From Bordetella parapertussis (GTDB taxonomy: Bacteria > Pseudomonadota > Gammaproteobacteria > Burkholderiales > Burkholderiaceae_C), in assembly GCA_945875935.1 (NCBI GenBank), contig CAMCNE010000022.1, forward strand, positions 1 through 28,104: 28,104 nt of DNA. The letters are read 5' to 3'. The position numbers and the translations under genes were made by a program. Position 1 is the stretch's first letter. Every line of letters starts with the position of its first letter. The notes beneath the pieces are model-generated. The model saw only the letters and a list, made by a program, of their open reading frames with translations. It did no database searches and was not told the origin of the DNA. Shown here piece by piece: positions 1 to 9,426 of this stretch.

Positions 1-455
1 GGGATGTCTTGGCGAGCGTAGATGATGGGTTCAGGCACGGTGCCCTTGGTGCTGCCCGGGTAGGTGCCCAGCGCGGTGCTGATGGCGGTGCCAGCCGAAA
101 AGCTGGCGGTCGCAGCCGCATTGATGGGCAGGTTCATCGTCTTGGACACGCCGATCAAGGTGCCTTTCGCGTCCACGTGCACCACCATGTCACCACCGAT
201 CACGCGCAAGCCACGGAATTTGCGGTTGATGCGCACGTGCTGCGTGCCGTCGGCGTCCACCACGGTGTCACCTGCGGTGAACGTCTGCTCCTTGTCGGCC
301 AGGGTGTAGCCCGGGAACATGGCCACGAGAGCCAGTGCGCGGTCTTGGAAGTACTTCAACTGCTTGGCCGTCGGGGCAGTCTGTGCCGATGTGTTGAAAG
401 ACAGCATCACAGCGGCAGCAGCCAGGGCCAGGGCGGATTTCATTGATTTGCGCAC
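1..455 (-). CDS. Secreted M4-family metallopeptidase, N-terminal part only (runs off left edge)
   Basis: Reading leftward from a GTG at 455, 151 codons align without a gap to the N-terminus of the complete M4 peptidase at 651-2252. By hand count about 39 residues differ, so the two are roughly 74% identical. The visible part holds a Sec signal peptide (about residues 1-25, ending SAQ/SAQT) and the FTP-type propeptide region with HVRINRKFRGLRV at about 73-85. The catalytic HEXXH domain lies beyond the window, so whether it is intact cannot be judged. The GTG is chosen because it sits exactly where the paralogue has its ATG (V/M-RKSMK) and has a GAGG-type ribosome binding site just upstream. 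It lies downstream of its paralogue on the same strand, with 195 bp between, and has its own copy of the shared upstream element. Role by family: an exported, self-processed neutral protease. Confidence 0.88.
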   Translation of the reverse strand, partial: MRKSMKSALALAAAAVMLSFNTSAQTAPTAKQLKYFQDRALALVAMFPGYTLADKEQTFTAGDTVVDADGTQHVRINRKFRGLRVIGGDMVVHVDAKGTLIGVSKTMNLPINAAATASFSAGTAISTALGTYPGSTKGTVPEPIIYARQDI

Positions 456-503
456 GGTTACGCCTCGATACAAGTTGTATCTGGGGTGTTTCGGACGTCA
501 TGG

Positions 504-520
504 CCCCCTGCTTGAGGGGG
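504..520 (-). promoter_or_regulatory. Hairpin in the leader of the truncated M4 gene
   Basis: CCCCCT at 504-509 and AGGGGG at 515-520 form a 6-bp, nearly all-GC stem with a 5-nt loop. It lies about 50-65 nt upstream of the GTG start at 455, between the conserved upstream element and the gene. The paralogous gene lacks it: its gap between element and start is 41 nt instead of 75. Function is unknown, and there is no T-run that would make it a clear terminator. Confidence 0.35.
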
Positions 521-530
521 GTGGCCCGGC

Positions 531-608
531 CAGATCGTGAACAAAGCACGCGAAACCGCAGCACCTGTACTTTTTTTCAGGCCGTGTGGCCTTCAGCGAT
601 CGTTTTGC
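531..608 (-). repeat. Conserved upstream element, copy A (paired with 2294-2370)
   Basis: This stretch matches 2294-2370. The first 24 bases (531-554) are identical, followed by shared blocks TTTTTCAGGC, GTGTGGC and GATCGTTT with small differences between them. Each copy lies upstream of one of the two M4 peptidase genes on the minus strand. Inside the identical block is CGTG-N7-CACG, a short dyad that could be an operator. The most likely content is the promoter and control region carried along in the gene duplication. That role is inferred from position and conservation. Confidence 0.6.
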
Positions 609-613
609 GTGAA

Positions 614-629
614 CGCCTCGCCAGAGGCG
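614..629 (-). terminator. Weak hairpin after the complete M4 peptidase gene
   Basis: CGCCTC (614-619), a GCCA loop and GAGGCG (624-629) form a 6-bp stem starting 21 nt beyond the stop codon of the M4 gene at 651. The following bases on the minus strand contain no run of T, so a factor-independent terminator is uncertain. It may only protect the transcript end. Confidence 0.3.
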
Positions 630-650
630 CTTTGTCCGGATGTACTGCCG

Positions 651-2252
651 TCAGTTGACCAGCACCGCCGACCACGCTGCCTTGACCGCATTGGTTTCGG
701 TCGAAGTGGCGCCGTAGAGGTCGGTGGCTGCTTTGACGGTGGCCACGCGCGCGGCGGCGTAGTTGGTGCTCGAGGTCATGTAGACCGTCAACGCGCGGTA
801 CCAGATCTTCTCGGCCTTGGCGCGGGTGATGCCGGTGAGCGTGCCGTTGCCCGTGGCCACGCGGGTGTTGCTGCTCAGGCAGGTCTTGCTGGGCACGCCG
901 GCCTTGGTGCCCTCAGCCAGCAGATAGAAGAAGTGGTTGGCCACGCCCGATGACTGTTGCACCAGCAAGCTGCCCACCGTGGGGTACCAGCAGTCGGCCG
1001 AGTAGCCGTCGGCACTCGGTTTGATCATCGAGCGGAAGTACAGCGTGCCCGTTCTCTTGATCTTTTCGCCGATCAGGTAGTCGCCGGCGTCGGTGGTGTT
1101 GGCCGCGTAGTACTCGACCGCCGTGCCGAAGATGTCGCTGGTGGCTTCGTTCAGGCCGCCCGATTCGCCCGAGTAGGTCAGGTTGGCGGTGCGCGCCGTG
1201 ATGCCGTGGGTCATTTCATGCGCGGCGATGTCGAGCGAGGTGAACGGGTTGTAGGTGGTGCCATCGCCGTCGCCAAAGCTCATGCAAAAGCAGCTGTCCA
1301 GCCAGAACGCGTTGTTGAATCTGGTGCCGTAGTGCACCCGGGTCGCCGCACCCACGCCGTTGTTGGCGATGCCGTTGCGGCCGTGCACGTTCTTGAAGTA
1401 GTCCCAAGCCTTGGCCATGCCGTAGGTGGCGTCTGCGCCCACGGTCTGCCTGCCCGCAGTGGTGGTGCCGTTGGTGCCCGTGCCCCAGGAATTGGTGGTG
1501 CTGGTGAAAAGCGTGCCGCCCACGGTGGTGGTGCTCGTGGGCGCGGTGTTGTTCATGTTGACCACGTACTGGTTGCCCCGCGTCGGGTCCTTCAGGCTGT
1601 AGGTTGTGCCGGTCAGGTCGGTGGTGATCGGCACCGTGCCGACGAACAGCGTCTTGCCGCTGCCGGTGGCCGCTGCCGCCTGCACGTCGTCCCAGGCTTC
1701 AAGGATGCGGTTGGTGGTGGCGTCGACGATCACGTGCATCTGGCTGGGCAGGCCGTCGGCCTGGGTGCTGAAGATGCGCACGTCATAGGCCAGCGTCGGG
1801 ATGTCGCCGCGCGCATAAATGATCAGCTCGGGCACCATGCCCTTGGTGCTTCCTGGGTAGGCGCCCAGCGCGGTGCTGATGGCCGTGCCGCCCGAAAAGC
1901 CGGCGGACTTGGCCACATTGATGCCCAGCCGCATCGACTGGGTCACACCGCTGAGGGTGCCGGGCCCACTCATGTGCATCACCATGTCGCCGCCCAGCAC
2001 GCGCAAGCCACGGAACTTTCGGTTGATGCGCACGTGCTGCGTGCCGTCGGGGTCGACCACGGTGTCAACTGCGCTCAACGCATGGTCCTTGTCGGCCAAG
2101 GTGTAGCCCGGAAACAGCGGCGCGAGAGCCAGCGCGCGGTCTTGAAAGTATTTCAACTGCGCCGCCGTGGGTTCGGCTTGTGCCGAAGGGCTGAAAGACA
2201 GCATGGACGCAGCAGCAGCCAGGGCCAGAACGGGTTTCATCGACTTGCGCAT
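651..2252 (-). CDS. Secreted M4-family (thermolysin-like) zinc metallopeptidase
   Basis: 533 residues. A Sec signal peptide (about 1-26, ending SAQA) is followed by a propeptide with an FTP-like region (about 50-105) and a PepSY-like stretch to about 190. The catalytic domain begins near 200. The zinc site is HEMTH at 345-349 with the third ligand E369 in GLNEATSD (366-373); H440 in GVANHFF fits the thermolysin transition-state histidine. Family knowledge: M4 enzymes are exported as zymogens, cleave themselves, and degrade extracellular protein. The ATG at 2252 is preferred over an in-frame start at 2333 because AGGAG lies about 9 nt upstream and the signal peptide then starts correctly. It is the upstream member of a tandem pair with the gene at 1-455 and is divergent from ettA. 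No C-terminal secretion or PPC domain is visible. Confidence 0.95.
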   Translation of the reverse strand: MRKSMKPVLALAAAASMLSFSPSAQAEPTAAQLKYFQDRALALAPLFPGYTLADKDHALSAVDTVVDPDGTQHVRINRKFRGLRVLGGDMVMHMSGPGTLSGVTQSMRLGINVAKSAGFSGGTAISTALGAYPGSTKGMVPELIIYARGDIPTLAYDVRIFSTQADGLPSQMHVIVDATTNRILEAWDDVQAAAATGSGKTLFVGTVPITTDLTGTTYSLKDPTRGNQYVVNMNNTAPTSTTTVGGTLFTSTTNSWGTGTNGTTTAGRQTVGADATYGMAKAWDYFKNVHGRNGIANNGVGAATRVHYGTRFNNAFWLDSCFCMSFGDGDGTTYNPFTSLDIAAHEMTHGITARTANLTYSGESGGLNEATSDIFGTAVEYYAANTTDAGDYLIGEKIKRTGTLYFRSMIKPSADGYSADCWYPTVGSLLVQQSSGVANHFFYLLAEGTKAGVPSKTCLSSNTRVATGNGTLTGITRAKAEKIWYRALTVYMTSSTNYAAARVATVKAATDLYGATSTETNAVKAAWSAVLVN

Positions 2253-2293
2253 GGCAACAACTCCTACCACTTCAGACCGCGCAATTGTGCCGA

Positions 2294-2370
2294 CAGATCG
2301 TGAACAAAGCACGCGAAGGCAGGGCGTTCGCACTGTTTTTCAGGCTGTGTGGCTTCCGAGATCGTTTCGC
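2294..2370 (-). repeat. Conserved upstream element, copy B (paired with 531-608)
   Basis: This is the counterpart of the element at 531-608, with identity over 2294-2317 and shared blocks beyond. It sits 41 nt upstream of the M4 start at 2252, in the divergent region before ettA. It probably holds the promoter of the M4 gene. The CGTG-N7-CACG dyad is retained in both copies. Confidence 0.6.
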
Positions 2371-2422
2371 ATGCCTGCCGCGCCCGAGACCGCGATGGCC
2401 TGAGCGGGCGGGTCTGCGGCGA

Positions 2423-2464
2423 CAATATCGGCTCAGTTCTCGTCTGGGCGAACCGAATTCGCCC
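2423..2464 (+). promoter_or_regulatory. Candidate ettA promoter -10 and leader hairpin
   Basis: CAATAT at 2423-2428 resembles a sigma-70 -10 box, but no convincing -35 is present. Downstream, GGGCGAA (2446-2452), the loop CCGAA and TTCGCCC (2458-2464) form a perfect 7-bp stem about 40 nt before the ettA ATG. If the -10 is right, the hairpin lies near the 5' end of the mRNA. There is no T-run after it, so it is more likely a stabilising or regulatory stem than a terminator. Confidence 0.35.
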
Positions 2465-2503
2465 GTCGCCCGTTCGCCACCCCACACACAGTCAGGTTGC
2501 CGC

Positions 2504-4164
<1,661 letters not shown>

Positions 4165-4168
<4 letters not shown>

Positions 4169-6891
4169 ACCCGCGCGGCTGTCCGCAGTCGCTGCTGGCG
4201 CTGGCTGCGCCGCTGTGCGCGCTGCTGCTGGCGGCTTGTGCGGCGGCGCCGCAAGCGGCCCCATCGTCGGGCGCTGCTTCTGCGGCGGGCAGCGGCTTGA
4301 CCGCCAAGCCGGTGGCCGCTGGCGCCAGCGCCGCCGGTGGTACCGCTGCTGGAGCACCGCGGCCGTTTGCTGACGTCATCAAGGACGCCAAACCGGTGGC
4401 CGGCTTGTTCACCGTTTGGCAAAAGGACGACAAGTTCTGGCTTGAGCTCAAGCCGTCTGACCTGAACCAGCCGTTCTTCCTGTCCCCCAAGCTCAAGACC
4501 GGCATCGGCGAGGGCCGCTTTTTTGGCGGTCTGATGGGTGAGGACCTGGTGATCGAGTTGCGTCGCGTGCACAACCAGATCCAGATGCTGGCGCGCAACA
4601 CCGAATTTGTCGCGGCAGCCGGCACGCCGACGGGCCGCTCGGTCGCCGTCGCGTTCTCGCCCAGTCTGCTGGCATCGACCACCGTGGCCAGTCAGCCGCA
4701 TCCTGAGCGCAAGTCAGTGCTGGTTGAGGCCAACGCGCTGTTCATCAACGACATGACCGGCGTGGCGGCGCATCTGCAGCGCTTTTACCGGCAGGGCTAC
4801 GCGCTCGATGCACGCAACTCCGCCATCACCGAGGTGCGTGGCAATCCCGATCTGCTGGTGCTCGAGGTGCTGAGCCACTACGCGACGGCGTCGATCGCCA
4901 TGCCTGCGCCTGGAGCGCCTGCGGGCACGCCGCAGCCCACGGCACCGCGCGCGGTGCCCGATCCGCGCAGCCTGTTCATGACGCTGCACTACTCGCTGGC
5001 GAAATTGCCCGAGCAGCCGATGGCGCCGCGCAAGGCCGATGGCCGCGTGGGCTACTTCACCACCAACCTGTCCGACTTCACCGACGATCTGACGCGCACG
5101 CCGCGCCAGCGCTATGTGAACCGCTGGCGTCTTGAAAAGAAAGACCCGGCCGCCGCACTGTCCGATCCCGTCAAGCCCGTGACCTTCTGGCTGGATCGCA
5201 GCTTGCCGCTGAAGTACCGCGACTCGGTCACCGCCGGCGTGCTCGAGTGGAACAAGGCCTTCGAGGCGATCGGCTTCAAGGAGGCGATACGCGTCGAGGT
5301 GCAGCCCGACGACGCGAGCTGGGACACGCTGGACTTTGGCCGCGCCTCGCTGCGCTGGATGACCAACGCCAATCCGGCGTTCGGCGCCATCGGGCCGAGC
5401 CATGTCGATCCGCGCTCGGGCGAAATCCTGGATGCCGACATCGGCATCGAAAGCCTGTCGTCGCGCAACCTGCGCGCCTTGCGCTCGCAAGTGCTGGCCG
5501 CGCCAGTGGCCGCCGAGTTGCCGGCTGAGCTGGCCGCGCGTGGCGTGCTCCCGCAGTCGGCGCTGTGCGACTACGCCGATCAGGCGGCCGAGCAGCTGGG
5601 CTACGCGCTGGATGTGCTCGAGGCGCGTGGCGATCTGGACCCCGCCGGCCCCGAGGCCGAGAAGTTCGTGCAGGGCTACATCAAGGACGTGACCATGCAC
5701 GAGGTGGGACACACGCTGGGTCTGCGCCACAACTTTCGCTCGTCACGCGTGTACACCGAGCAGCAGTTGAGCGACCCGGCCTTCACCGCCAGCCACGGCA
5801 TCGCCGGCTCGGTGATGGAGTACTCGCCCATCAACCTGTCGGCGCCGGGCGTGCCCCTTGATCGGCAAAGCACGCCCTTCAACCCGACGCTGGGCCCCTA
5901 CGACTACTGGGCGATCGAGTACGCCTACCGGCCGCTGCCAGCCGACCAGGAAGATCAGCAGCTCAAGGCCATCGCTGCACGCAGCGCCGAGCCGCAGCTG
6001 GCCTTTGGCACCGACGAAGACAACTCGCTGGGCGTCGACCCCGAAACCCTGCAGTTCGATCTGGGTGGCGACGTGATCGCCTTTGCCAGCAAGCGCATCG
6101 CGATCGCCCATGAGCTGTTTGCCAAGCAGGAGACCCGCGTGCTGGCGCCCGATGCCGATTACTCGGTGCTGCGCCGCTCGGTGGGCTACGCGCTGCGCGA
6201 CATGGGGCGCGCGGCCGGTGTGCTGACGCGGCAGATCGGCGGCGTGCGCACGGTGCGCGACCACGCCGGCAGCGGTCGCGATCCGCTGCTGCCGCTGCCG
6301 GCGGCCGATCAGCGTGCCGCGCTCGATCTGCTCGCGCGTGGCTTTTTGTCGGCCGACAGCCTGCGCATCTCGCCCGCGCTGCAACGCAAGCTGGCGGTGG
6401 ATTACCTCGAGCGCGGCGATGCGGCCCTGCAGGGCGAGCCGTCGGTGGTGACCGATTTTTCGCTGGCCACGCAGGTCATCGAACTGCAGCGCAATGTGCT
6501 GGGTCAGTTGATGAGCGACCCGGTGGCCGCTCGCCTGCTCGACAGCCAAGCCAAGTCGCCACGTCAGGCGCTGCAGTTGTCAGAGATGTACCGCCGGCTC
6601 GACGATGCGCTGTGGAGCGAGCTCGCACGCTCTGGCGACATTGCGCCAGAGCGCCGCGAGCTGCAGCGCGATCACGTCAACCGGCTGGCCGCGCAGTTGC
6701 TCAAGCCCGCAGCCTTGAGTCGCGCCGACGCGCGCAGTCTGGTGCGCGCGCAGTCGCAGTCGCTGCTCGAGCGCGTCACCGCCGCAGCCCGACGTGCTGG
6801 CCTGAGCAGCGAGGCGCGAGCCCATCTCGAAGACAGCGCCGACACCTTGCGCCAGGCACTCACCGCCAAGCTGCCGCGAGCCGGTGCCTGA
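4165..6891 (+). CDS. Lipoprotein zinc-dependent metalloprotease (DUF5117/DUF4953, metzincin-like)
   Basis: 908 residues from a GTG at 4165. The N-terminus is a lipoprotein signal with lipobox LAAC and lipidated Cys25, then an Ala/Gly/Ser-rich linker to about 65. A DUF5117-like region follows (about 70-310), then the catalytic region (DUF4953-like) with the metzincin motif HEVGHTLGLRH at 512-522 and a Met-turn SVMEY with Met551. The last 200 residues are helical and charged. Family knowledge: large bacterial zinc proteases of the cell envelope; the substrate is unknown. The GTG overlaps the ettA stop as GTGA, which suggests translational coupling, and the lipobox falls correctly only with this start. 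The gene ends 5 bp before the convergent phytochelatin-synthase-like gene. Confidence 0.88.
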
Positions 6892-6896
6892 GGCGA

Positions 6897-7625
6897 TCAG
6901 CGTTCGGGTCGCACCAGCACGAAGCCGCGCTTGCGATCGCCGTTGCTGGCGTCTGGCGTGTTCATGGCCGCGAACAGGTCGGTGGTGCTGACCCACACCG
7001 GCGCGTAGCGGTAGCGCGCGACGTCCAGCACCAGGAAGCGGTCGCTGTGCTCGTCGTAGGCGGCCAGCGGCGAGATGTGTCCGCCCTTGCCCTGGCCGAT
7101 TTCGGTGCGCCGGTAGTTCACCACCACGTGGTGCTTGCTGCGAGCCAGCGCGGTGCTCGCCAGCCGTCGAAACTGCTCGACGCTGCTGGCATCGGCGTGA
7201 TGCACATCCACAAACACGCCGTGCACTGCAGCCAGCGCGGCAAACTGGTCGAGCGTCATGCCTTCCTTGAGCAACACCTGCGGTGACAAGACGGCGGCGG
7301 TGCGCGCGTCGAGCACGTTGTCCTGCGTGAAGATGCGGTAGGGCTCGAGCTCGGGCACCGCAGGCGCTGCCACTTCCATCGCATTGAGCACCATCACCAG
7401 CGTGGCGACGCCGCAGTAGGTCAGGTTTTTCTGGGTGACGAACTGGGCGCTGAGCGGGCCATAGGCGCGCCGCGCCGAGCTTTGCATCAGCAACTGTTCG
7501 CCTTCATCGCTGAGCAGGCTGATCGGCGCTGCAGGCGTGAGCGGAGTTTCGGCGTGGACCACGCCCGCCGCCAACGCCAGGGTGACGACCCCGGCGCGAA
7601 ACCAGAGCGCGGCAGCCCGGTTCAT
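6897..7625 (-). CDS. Exported phytochelatin-synthase-like cysteine peptidase
   Basis: 242 residues. A Sec signal peptide (about 1-25, ending VVHA) precedes a phytochelatin synthase catalytic domain (PF05023). The triad is visible: Cys71 in NLTYCGVATLVMVLNAM, His183 in GKGGHISPLAAYD and Asp201 in FLVLDVARYRY. From memory, the cyanobacterial half-size enzyme of Nostoc has nearly the same length and Cys70, His183 and Asp201. It lacks the C-terminal Cys-rich domain of plant enzymes. Half-size bacterial homologues mainly remove glycine from glutathione to give gamma-Glu-Cys and make phytochelatin poorly. The signal peptide places this one in the periplasm. ATG 7625 is chosen because it begins the signal peptide, 7 bp after the ppnP stop; the in-frame extension to 7718 lies inside ppnP. 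It is probably co-transcribed with ppnP and perhaps argG. Confidence 0.9.
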   Translation of the reverse strand: MNRAAALWFRAGVVTLALAAGVVHAETPLTPAAPISLLSDEGEQLLMQSSARRAYGPLSAQFVTQKNLTYCGVATLVMVLNAMEVAAPAVPELEPYRIFTQDNVLDARTAAVLSPQVLLKEGMTLDQFAALAAVHGVFVDVHHADASSVEQFRRLASTALARSKHHVVVNYRRTEIGQGKGGHISPLAAYDEHSDRFLVLDVARYRYAPVWVSTTDLFAAMNTPDASNGDRKRGFVLVRPER

Positions 7626-7632
7626 CAGACGG

Positions 7633-7944
7633 TCAGCCAAAGTGGCAGATGTAGTGCAGCGGCTGCGAGACTTCGATGTCGAACGACGAGTGGCCAGGCA
7701 CGCTGAAAGACTGGCCACCGGCGTAGTCGACCCAGTTCTGGCTGTTGTCCATGCGCACGCGGCAGCTGCCTTCGACCAGTTCCATCACCTCGGGCGCGCC
7801 GGTGTTGAAGGTCAGCGACGACGGCAGGATCACGCCCACGCTTTTCTTGGTGCCGTCAGCCAGGGTGATGCCGTGCGAGACGCACTTGCCGTCAAAGTAG
7901 ACATTGGCGCGGGTGCTGATGGTGGCGGTGATGTGATCGGTCAT
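7633..7944 (-). CDS. ppnP: Pyrimidine/purine nucleoside phosphorylase PpnP (YaiE/DUF1255)
   Basis: 103 residues forming one cupin domain, close to the 94-residue E. coli PpnP. Family-typical stretches are KCVSHGITLADGTKKSVGVILPS, GAPEVMELVEGSCRV, and the C-terminal SFSVPGHSSFDIEV and YICHFG. Known role: phosphorolysis of several nucleosides to the base and (deoxy)ribose-1-phosphate in the cytoplasm. It lies between argG (47 bp upstream) and the exported phytochelatin-synthase homologue (7 bp downstream) on the same strand, so the three may share a transcript. No functional link among them is evident. Confidence 0.93.
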   Translation of the reverse strand: MTDHITATISTRANVYFDGKCVSHGITLADGTKKSVGVILPSSLTFNTGAPEVMELVEGSCRVRMDNSQNWVDYAGGQSFSVPGHSSFDIEVSQPLHYICHFG

Positions 7945-7991
7945 GGTGCGCTTTCCAAGATGGCTCGGGTCATCAAAAGGTGGCAGGGCTC

Positions 7992-9329
7992 TCAGCCGTT
8001 GCCGTCGTTGTTCAGGCTGGGCAATGCCGCACCGCTGCCTTGCGACAGCAGACCGGATCGCGCATAGATGGCGAGCTTGTCGCGCGTGTCGATGATGTCG
8101 AGGTTGCGCATGGTGAGCTGGCCGATGCGGTCGGCCGGCGAGAACATCGACTCGCCTTTTTCCATCGTCAGCCGCTCGGGGTGATAGGTGAGGTTGGCCG
8201 AGACGGTGTTCATGATCGAGTAGTCGTTGCCGCGACGCAGTTCGATCGTGACTTCACCGGTGATGGCGCGTGCCACCCAGCGCTGGGCGGTCTCGCGCAG
8301 CATGATGGCCTGCGGGTCGAACCAGCGGCCCTGGTAAAGCAGGCGGCCGAGCTTGCGGCCGTTGTCGCGGTATTGCTCGATGGTGTCTTCGTTGTGGATG
8401 CCGGTGACCAGCCGCTCGTAGGCGATGAACAGCAGCGCGAGCCCAGGGGCTTCATAGATGCCGCGGCTCTTGGCTTCGATGATGCGGTTTTCGATCTGGT
8501 CGCTCATGCCCAGACCGTGACGACCGCCAATGCGGTTGGCTTCCATCAGCAAGTCGACATGGCTTGCGAAGGTCACACCGTTGAGGGCCACCGGACGGCC
8601 TTCTTCAAAGCGCACCGTGACGCGTTCGCGCTCGATCTTCACGTCGTCGCGCCAGAAGGCCACGCCCATGATGGGCTGCACGATGGTCATGCCGCTGTCG
8701 AGGTGCTCGAGGTCTTTGGCCTCGTGCGTGGCGCCCAGCATGTTCGAGTCGGTCGAGTAGGCCTTTTCGGCCGACATCTTGTAGGCGAAGCCGGCCGCGC
8801 TCATGAAGGCCGACATCTCGGCACGACCGCCGAGTTCGTCGATGAAGGTCTGGTCAAGCCACGGCTTGTAGATCTTGAGCGACGGGTTGGTGAGCAGGCC
8901 GTAGCGGTAGAAGCGTTCGATGTCGTTGCCCTTGAAGGTGCTGCCGTCGCCCCAGATGTGGACGTCGTCTTCCTTCATGGCGGCCACCAGCATGGTGCCG
9001 GTGACGGCGCGGCCGATCGGCGTGGTGTTGAAGTAGGTCACGCCGGCGGTCGAGATGTGAAAGGCACCGCTTTGCAGCGCCGCGAGGCCTTCGGCCACGA
9101 GTTGCGCGCGGCAGTCGATCAGCCTGGCGTGTTCGGCGCCGTAGAGCATCGCCTTGCGCGGGATCTCGTCGTAGTCGGGCTCGTCGGGCTGGCCGAGGTT
9201 GGCGGTGTAGGCGTGGGGCAGGGCGCCCTTGTTGCGCATCCAGTGCAGCGCGGCGCTGGTGTCGAGGCCGCCGGAAAACGCGATGCCGACCTTGTGGCCG
9301 ACGGGAAGATGCTGAAGGATGGTGGACAT
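7992..9329 (-). CDS. argG: Argininosuccinate synthase
   Basis: 445 residues, the length of the long-type ArgG found in E. coli (447). The N-type ATP pyrophosphatase P-loop FSGGLDTSAALHW is at 18-30. Other typical segments are GRAVTGTMLV, DVHIWGDGSTFKGNDIERFYRYG and EAKDLEHLDSGM. It joins citrulline and aspartate, with ATP going to AMP, in arginine synthesis. The ATG at 9329 gives the family N-terminus (MSTILQHLPVGHKVGIAFSG). The 97 bp upstream could hold a promoter, but no clear box or ArgR site was seen. Confidence 0.97.
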   Translation of the reverse strand: MSTILQHLPVGHKVGIAFSGGLDTSAALHWMRNKGALPHAYTANLGQPDEPDYDEIPRKAMLYGAEHARLIDCRAQLVAEGLAALQSGAFHISTAGVTYFNTTPIGRAVTGTMLVAAMKEDDVHIWGDGSTFKGNDIERFYRYGLLTNPSLKIYKPWLDQTFIDELGGRAEMSAFMSAAGFAYKMSAEKAYSTDSNMLGATHEAKDLEHLDSGMTIVQPIMGVAFWRDDVKIERERVTVRFEEGRPVALNGVTFASHVDLLMEANRIGGRHGLGMSDQIENRIIEAKSRGIYEAPGLALLFIAYERLVTGIHNEDTIEQYRDNGRKLGRLLYQGRWFDPQAIMLRETAQRWVARAITGEVTIELRRGNDYSIMNTVSANLTYHPERLTMEKGESMFSPADRIGQLTMRNLDIIDTRDKLAIYARSGLLSQGSGAALPSLNNDGNG

Positions 9330-9426
9330 GTTTCGGGTTCGAGCAACGGGCTGGAGGAAGAGCGCCGCCGTGCGTCTCGCGCGGCGTGCCGGCCTATTCT
9401 CGCCGCTGCGCCCAGGCGCGCTGCCG

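Noticed and set aside
957..2303. 448-codon open frame on the plus strand opposite the M4 peptidase
   Set aside because: It is antisense to a gene with clear motifs, its translation is rich in Val, Ala, Gly, His and Arg, and it shows no family motif. This is the usual effect of high GC in the third position of the real gene.
1..2370. Insertion sequence or composite transposon as cause of the M4 duplication
   Set aside because: No transposase, terminal inverted repeats or target-site duplications are visible; a plain tandem duplication explains the pattern.
2285..2503. 73-codon in-frame extension of ettA
   Set aside because: It covers the conserved upstream element of the M4 gene and the putative promoter; EttA homologues begin at MAQYVFTM.
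9330..9426. tRNA gene suggested by a GGTTCGA-like T-loop sequence near 9345
   Set aside because: No acceptor or anticodon stems can be drawn around it, and it lies just upstream of argG.
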